From a virus, in the IMG/VR virus record IMGVR_UViG_3300027299_000110, positions 1 through 32,384 of that record: a stretch of DNA of 32,384 nt, one strand, 5' to 3'. The position numbers were made by a program, and so were the translations under genes. Below the pieces are notes generated by a model, which was not told where the DNA came from, searched no databases, and saw only the letters and a list, made by a program, of their open reading frames with translations. Below, piece by piece: positions 32,156 to 32,384 of this stretch. Position 1 is the first letter of the stretch; each line of letters begins with the position of its first letter.

Positions 32156-32384
32156 AGCTACCATTCCACCGGAGCACTCAATGAGCTAGCCCTAGACGGT
32201 TCGACGATCAGCACACGCTCCTACGACGCAGGGCGTCGACAGACAACCGAAGTCCTCGGCAACGGGATCACCGAGACACGCAGTTACCGAAGCGATAACC
32301 TTCTTTCGGGAATTAGCTACAGCAACACCAGCCTCGGGGATTTAAGTTACACCTGGGATGCCAACAAGAACAAGACCTCCGAGA
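32024..32384 (+). CDS. RHS/YD-repeat protein fragment, open at the right edge
   Basis: The frame following the stop at 32018-32020 stays open to the end of the window. From about 32156 it reads as RHS/YD-repeat protein: S-Y-D-A-G-R-R-Q-T-T-E-V-L-G-N-G-I-T-E-T-R-S-Y, then S-Y-T-W-D-A-N-K-N-K. The first ~44 codons (32024-32155) do not look like RHS sequence, so the gene seems truncated at its 5' end, either by insertion of the element or by decay. No convincing ribosome site precedes the ATG at 32024. RHS proteins are large surface or toxin-carrying proteins common in planctomycetes. Confidence 0.6.
   Translation, partial: MWQDIVRDLKTSLYPDCMLSFCIGKWAKVLICDSRDCHKRNQSGSYHSTGALNELALDGSTISTRSYDAGRRQTTEVLGNGITETRSYRSDNLLSGISYSNTSLGDLSYTWDANKNKTSE

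Overview
The window is almost entirely a tailed-phage genome, most likely a prophage of siphovirus type, judging by a tail tube gene, paired tail chaperones, a tape measure gene and no visible contractile sheath. The GC content is in the mid-fifties (judged by eye) and GATCG words are common. That composition, together with the RHS-type fragment at the right edge, suggests a Pirellulales-like planctomycete host; this is inference, since no rRNA or host housekeeping gene is present. No integrase, excisionase, lysis gene or tRNA was recognised, so the element must continue left of the window if it is temperate.

Left part (1-7368, plus strand), replication and DNA modification: a RecD2 helicase cut by the window edge is translationally coupled to a PrimPol-like primase fused to an SF3 helicase. 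A roughly 770 bp non-coding region follows. It holds a symmetric structure of four 10-bp iteron-like repeats around a 20-bp perfect palindrome, which is a good candidate replication origin. Next is a ParB-domain/DNA methyltransferase gene interrupted by a 275-residue intein.

Middle part (7371-11657, minus strand): ten small to medium genes of accessory or early type lie head to tail. They include a DUF4314 protein, a HARE-HTH winged-helix protein and an amidoligase. Two leaders in this block (about 8517-8710 and 11658-11870) share sequence and probably carry minus-strand promoters or a structured RNA. A 1513-codon plus-strand frame is open antisense to the whole block; I regard it as non-coding but report it.

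Right part (11933-31874, plus strand), virion assembly in near-canonical order: small TerS-like protein, terminase large subunit, zinc-ribbon protein, lambda-type portal, a fused prohead protease/major capsid protein, DUF2190 capsid protein, an exported trypsin-like protease, head-completion and tail-completion proteins, tail tube protein, two overlapping tail chaperone genes, tape measure protein and distal tail proteins. After the tail genes come a protein with about 215 residues of Ser-Ser-Gly repeats, a cysteine-rich membrane-anchored protein, a two-domain glycosyltransferase and an FkbM-type methyltransferase. These last genes may decorate the virion tip or alter the host surface.

Right edge (31875-32384): an AT-richer stretch without clear genes is followed by an RHS/YD-repeat reading frame that starts abruptly and runs off the window. 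This looks like the element/host junction.
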